From NCBI GenBank assembly GCA_025024175.1, contig QCXZ01000064.1, forward strand, positions 56,875,325 to 56,939,324: a stretch of DNA of 64,000 nucleotides, given 5' to 3'. This DNA comes from Rhyzopertha dominica (lineage: Eukaryota; Arthropoda; Insecta; Coleoptera; Bostrichidae). Within the stretch, counting starts at the first letter, position 1. Each line of letters begins with the position of its first letter. Positions 60,690 through 64,000 of this stretch are shown here, piece after piece. The notes beneath the pieces are model-generated. The model did not search any database. It was not told where the DNA came from and saw nothing but the letters and a program-made list of their open reading frames with translations. The translations under genes were made by a program, and so were the position numbers.

Positions 60690-63240
60690 TGGGGTCAGTA
60701 AATTCGAACTTTCGCCCCCGCTTTTGCCTAAATGCGCCGTTTTTTCAACTCCGTGTCAGCTCTCGTTTCCGAGATATGGGTGCAAGTTTCATTTTTTAAA
60801 GGGTAGGGGGTTCAAAAGGCACACCATTGAAAAGGATATTTTTTCCTGATTTCAAAAATGTATCACACTTGTACAATTTCTTGCTTCTGAGTTGAGATAA
60901 GTGTAAAGACAATAATTGAGCCTGACAAAGAACGAAAAGAATGAAAACAACTTTCATTATCGCTGAAGTGGGCAAAAAGCCATGTATTACCATTTTTCCT
61001 TAACCGGTGATAGTTTTCGTCTAGTTGGACCAATTTATTGCGAATTGGGTACTCTATAAGTAAAAAAAAACCGCTGCATCCAATTGTCAAAATGACATTT
61101 ACGTTTTTATTTTTTATACTATACGATTAGTAATTAGGTTTTGAGCATTTTTTCTCTCTACACATTTTTTTCTAAGACAAACAGTCCTCGTGATATTAGC
61201 AAAAATATATACATCTTTAAAATCGTTTTTTTCCAAACAACTCGAAAATTATTAACTTAACAAAAAAAATACAAGAGCGCTTTCTGATCAGAAATATGAT
61301 TTTCTATATAATAGCAAAATTTAAAAAAAATCGTACGACAGGGTCTAAAATAGGTTTTTTGGAAATATTTCGAAAATGTCAAAATTTTGGATAAATCTAA
61401 GACACTTTTTGTGAGAAATTTTATTTCCTATCTGATGGCATTTTCATTTTTTGAATATATTAAATATATTCGGAGATATTTAAGAAAAACCGTTCTCTTT
61501 AAGTGAGGCTTTTTTGCTTATATCTTCTAAACAGTTTGCTGTACCGAAAATTTATAAGAACTAATAATATTCACAGTTATACTACTAATCACATACTAAA
61601 ACGAAAAAAATATAAAAAAATAAAAATTTGCAAAAAGGGTAGTTACCCCCCAATTTCGCCCCCTTCCCGATACCCTACTTATCCCACACAATAGGTCGCT
61701 TTGGGTAGTTGAGATTTATACGTTTACCAAATTTCAAGTTCATATATTAAGTCTTTCGAAAGTTATCGTGTCCAAAAACAATACCACAGACACGCAGATA
61801 AGAAATTTTTTTTTGCGCAAATTTTGTTTTTTTTGTGTTTTGGCCATTTTAAAGCGAATGAGCAAATAAAAATTTTTGAAAATTTTTTTCGCGATACAAT
61901 ACTTCCCATCCGTTGAATGTGGAAGCAATTACTTGCGGAGGATGCTCAAAATGTTCCCCATTTACTTCCTGGCAGTAATGCAGCCTTGAGTAAAAGTTCT
62001 CTTTATAGCATATTTGGAGGTTCTGAATTTCTGCCCTGATTCGCCCTTTTAAATCTTCTGCATTATGTGGCCGATCAGCATAAATATGATTTGTCAGATA
62101 CCCCAGAGGGAAAAATCAAGCGGCGTCAGATCAGGAGAATGTGCTGGCCATTCGTCACTATGCGCCTACCAATCCATCTGTATGGAAATATCGCATTCCA
62201 ATATCCACGAACGTTGACTGCAAAATGGGGCGGTGTACCATCTTGCTGAATCCGTATCTGTTCAGAAGGACGGGCAGCATTTTCACGATTAGGGAACAGG
62301 CGAATAAGTTCTGGTATAATGTGTTCACGCAAGGCCCAAACTTTCTGGGGGTGTTGGATGTGAATTTGTGTCCGACCAATATCAGTCTATTCACATTACC
62401 ATTGAGGCAAAAAGTCGCTTCATCAGAAAACATAATCCAATTTAAAATGTTTCTATCTTCATCTATCATGTTCATAGCAGTTTCGCAAAATTCTATCCTA
62501 CGATGATCGAAATCATATTTGCTCAGTTCTTGTAATAAGTGAATTTTGTATGGATAAAACTTCTCTTTTTTCAAAATTTTCTGAACAGATCTTCTGCTAA
62601 TACGTTGAGTGAGAGCAGGCTGTTGTACCGAACACTTCGGATTCTCCTACACATTTAAAGCTACTTTCCTCACTCGTAGCAAGCTTTGGACGTCCTAGTT
62701 TTTTACGATTTTTAACACCGGTTTCGTCAAAACGTTGCAACGTTTTAATAACTGTTGATCTGGCAATTGCTTCTCGATCTTCATGAATTGCATTGTAGAG
62801 TGCAACTATTTCCGTATAACTTCGCCTTCTGTCTCTATAACCAATCATTATCAAAATTTCGATGCTATTATGATCAGTTAATTGAAGCATTGCGATTGCA
62901 AATAACAAAGTGAATGAAAATTATTGCTCGTCACAAGGAAATAGAGACATTTGGAGTTTTTGTTCTTACTTAGCGATACCGAATATGGTTTTTATCCCAA
63001 AGTTTTTTGCAAGACTGAAGTTTGTTATCACACTTTTCTCAACTCGAGTTGTACAAGTCGATACATTTCTGAAATCAGGGGAAATATCCTTTTCTATGAT
63101 GTGCCTTTTGACCCCTCCTCCCATTAAAAAAAAACTTGCGCCCATATCTCGGAAACGAAGCTTACACGGGGTTGAAAAATTCCAGAAAATGCATTTTAAT
63201 TACCCACAGGTTCATGCACAATTTCGGTAGAATTGGTCGA
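60690..63240 (-). mobile_element. Second mariner/IS630-type element with long inverted repeats
   Basis: The left region (about 60690-60940) and right region (about 62990-63240) are inverted copies. Shared blocks include TTTCCGAGATATGGG, TCAAAAGGCACA, AAAAGGATATT and CCTGATTTCA. A broken transposase lies between on the minus strand. The exact ends and target duplication could not be fixed by eye. Confidence 0.8.
61849..62890 (-). pseudogene. Mariner/IS630-superfamily transposase, frameshifted (second family)
   Basis: The frame opens at the ATG complementary to 62888-62890 (MLQLTDHNSIEILIMIGYRD) and ends at the TAA at 61849-61851. The N-terminal helix-turn-helix region ends in KNRKKLGRPKLAT. 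The middle part contains LNWIMFSDEATFCLNGNVNR with the first Asp. Then IQQDGTPPHFAVNVRGYWN has the second Asp, and HSPDLTPLDFSLWG near 62105-62145 the third. After a frameshift the C-terminus reads YADRPHNAEDLKGRI. At least four frame breaks. It is the same architecture as the transposase at 6843-7933 but clearly a different family, with different inverted repeats. Confidence 0.87.
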
Positions 63241-63632
63241 ACAGAACCTGAAACATCCTGCTGGTTTCATACTTTGTAGCTATCAATTCGATCACAACTG
63301 AGGTGAGTAGGAGTTAATCTGTGATTTTTTTTGCAAAAGCAAAAAGTTTTGGATATGAGCAAGAATGGTAAGTACATAATATTTTATTTGCGAAAGCCAA
63401 ATGCCCTTTTCATTTCGTTTCACCAGTATTTAAGAAATCCTTTTCTGTGTTCCTTTGTGCAACCAAGAAGTTCACATTAAAGTCTGTTTGTTGAAGCTTA
63501 ATATCGCTGAGAAGCCATTCATACTCAATTATTAGTCTAGTCGGCAAAAAAATATATTACAGATCGCTGTACATTATCACTTCATACTACAAAGTTGTTA
63601 TTTATATAGGTGGTGTATGCTAACATTACCGT
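63241..63632. other. Spacer, no gene seen
   Basis: AT-rich sequence between the mariner-type element and the 3' end of the last gene; should contain that gene's 3' UTR. Confidence 0.4.
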
Positions 63633-64000
63633 TCATGTGTGCTGGTCGGATTTATTGGGTGTCCCTCCAGTTGTCATATTCCGTACCCACTTGAACTGCA
63701 ATACAATTAAGTGAAAGAACGTTTCTTTGTTACTATGCTATTTGTGATTACCGCCTGCAGTTTTGATGGCACGTTGTTGGCTACATAGTCCGCAATGGAA
63801 CGAGCAATCGGTTCATTTGAAAATACCTTTCTCTGGTGTGGGTTAAAAGGGACTGCAAAAGAAAAGTAAAGGTCAATAGCAAGTATTTTAAGAAGAATTT
63901 TACTTTAATAGATAAAGAAAAAGGGGATNTTAACTATGGCACTTGGTCGCTGAGTCTGGTCACCACTGGCGTTTTCTGTGAAGCTCACAGTTTGAGTGAT
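63633..64000 (-). CDS. Unidentified gene, 3' exons (partial, runs off the right edge)
   Basis: Two consecutive minus-strand exons with good borders. 63752-63852 is preceded by TTTTGCAG and followed by GTAATC, and encodes PFNPHQRKVFSNEPIARSIA and DYVANNVPSKLQA. 63633-63695 is preceded by TTGCAG, encodes FKWVRNMTTGGTPNKSDQHT and ends with TGA. Only this frame is open in the first exon, and it stays in phase with the second. A further exon up to 64000 may read TVSFTENASGDQTQRP, with a weak donor near 63955. I do not recognise the protein. Gene-like splicing and the open frame support a host gene. Confidence 0.5.

Overview
The window is AT-rich animal DNA. Genes have spliced introns with GT-AG borders, and intergenic and intronic space is crowded with Penelope-like elements (PLEs), jockey-type LINEs, mariner/Tc1 and Mutator-like DNA transposons. 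This mix, together with the protein sequences, points to an insect. A beetle is a reasonable guess but is not provable from this window. Scattered N bases and several one-base frameshifts in homopolymers suggest a draft assembly.

Layout. 1-4494: a tandem satellite of about 272 bp monomers, running off the left edge and organised as a four-monomer higher-order repeat. 4657-23147: two complete head-to-tail copies of a leukotriene A4 hydrolase/aminopeptidase gene on the minus strand. Both have eight coding exons with matching splice phases and encode 614 aa (4657-15917) and 611 aa (18136-23147). Intron 6 of the first copy has grown to 7.1 kb by taking in a mariner-type element with unusually long inverted repeats, an old PLE and a younger PLE. 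23.7-24.5 kb: a non-coding fold-back element with a second inverted repeat at its centre. 26.9-35.5 kb: a transposon-rich stretch holding a dead DDE transposase, a LINE split by a FLYWCH/MULE element with a perfect 9-bp target duplication, a 20-bp minisatellite, and another LINE tail.

36.3-45.8 kb (minus): four exons of an anillin-family gene (anillin homology domain plus C-terminal PH domain), with LINEs, a Tc1 fragment and a tRNA-like sequence in its introns. 47.4-48.2 kb: a fold-back element in the space between the anillin-like gene and the next gene. 48.6-53.9 kb (plus): a complete six-exon nucleoporin Seh1 gene (368 aa), with PLE remnants in its introns. 54.8 kb: a 106-nt sequence that matches a type I hammerhead self-cleaving ribozyme in every core position. 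It lies about 0.9 kb downstream of the Seh1 stop codon on the same strand and is the most striking item in the window. 55-60.4 kb is mostly AT-rich sequence without genes, apart from another PLE tail. 60.7-63.2 kb: a second mariner-type element with long inverted repeats. 63.6-64.0 kb: the 3' exons of an unidentified minus-strand gene running off the right edge.

The host genes do unrelated jobs: peptide/lipid hydrolysis, cytokinesis, and the nuclear pore/GATOR2 complex. There is no operon-like logic; the window is best read as three or four host loci colonised by several generations of mobile elements.
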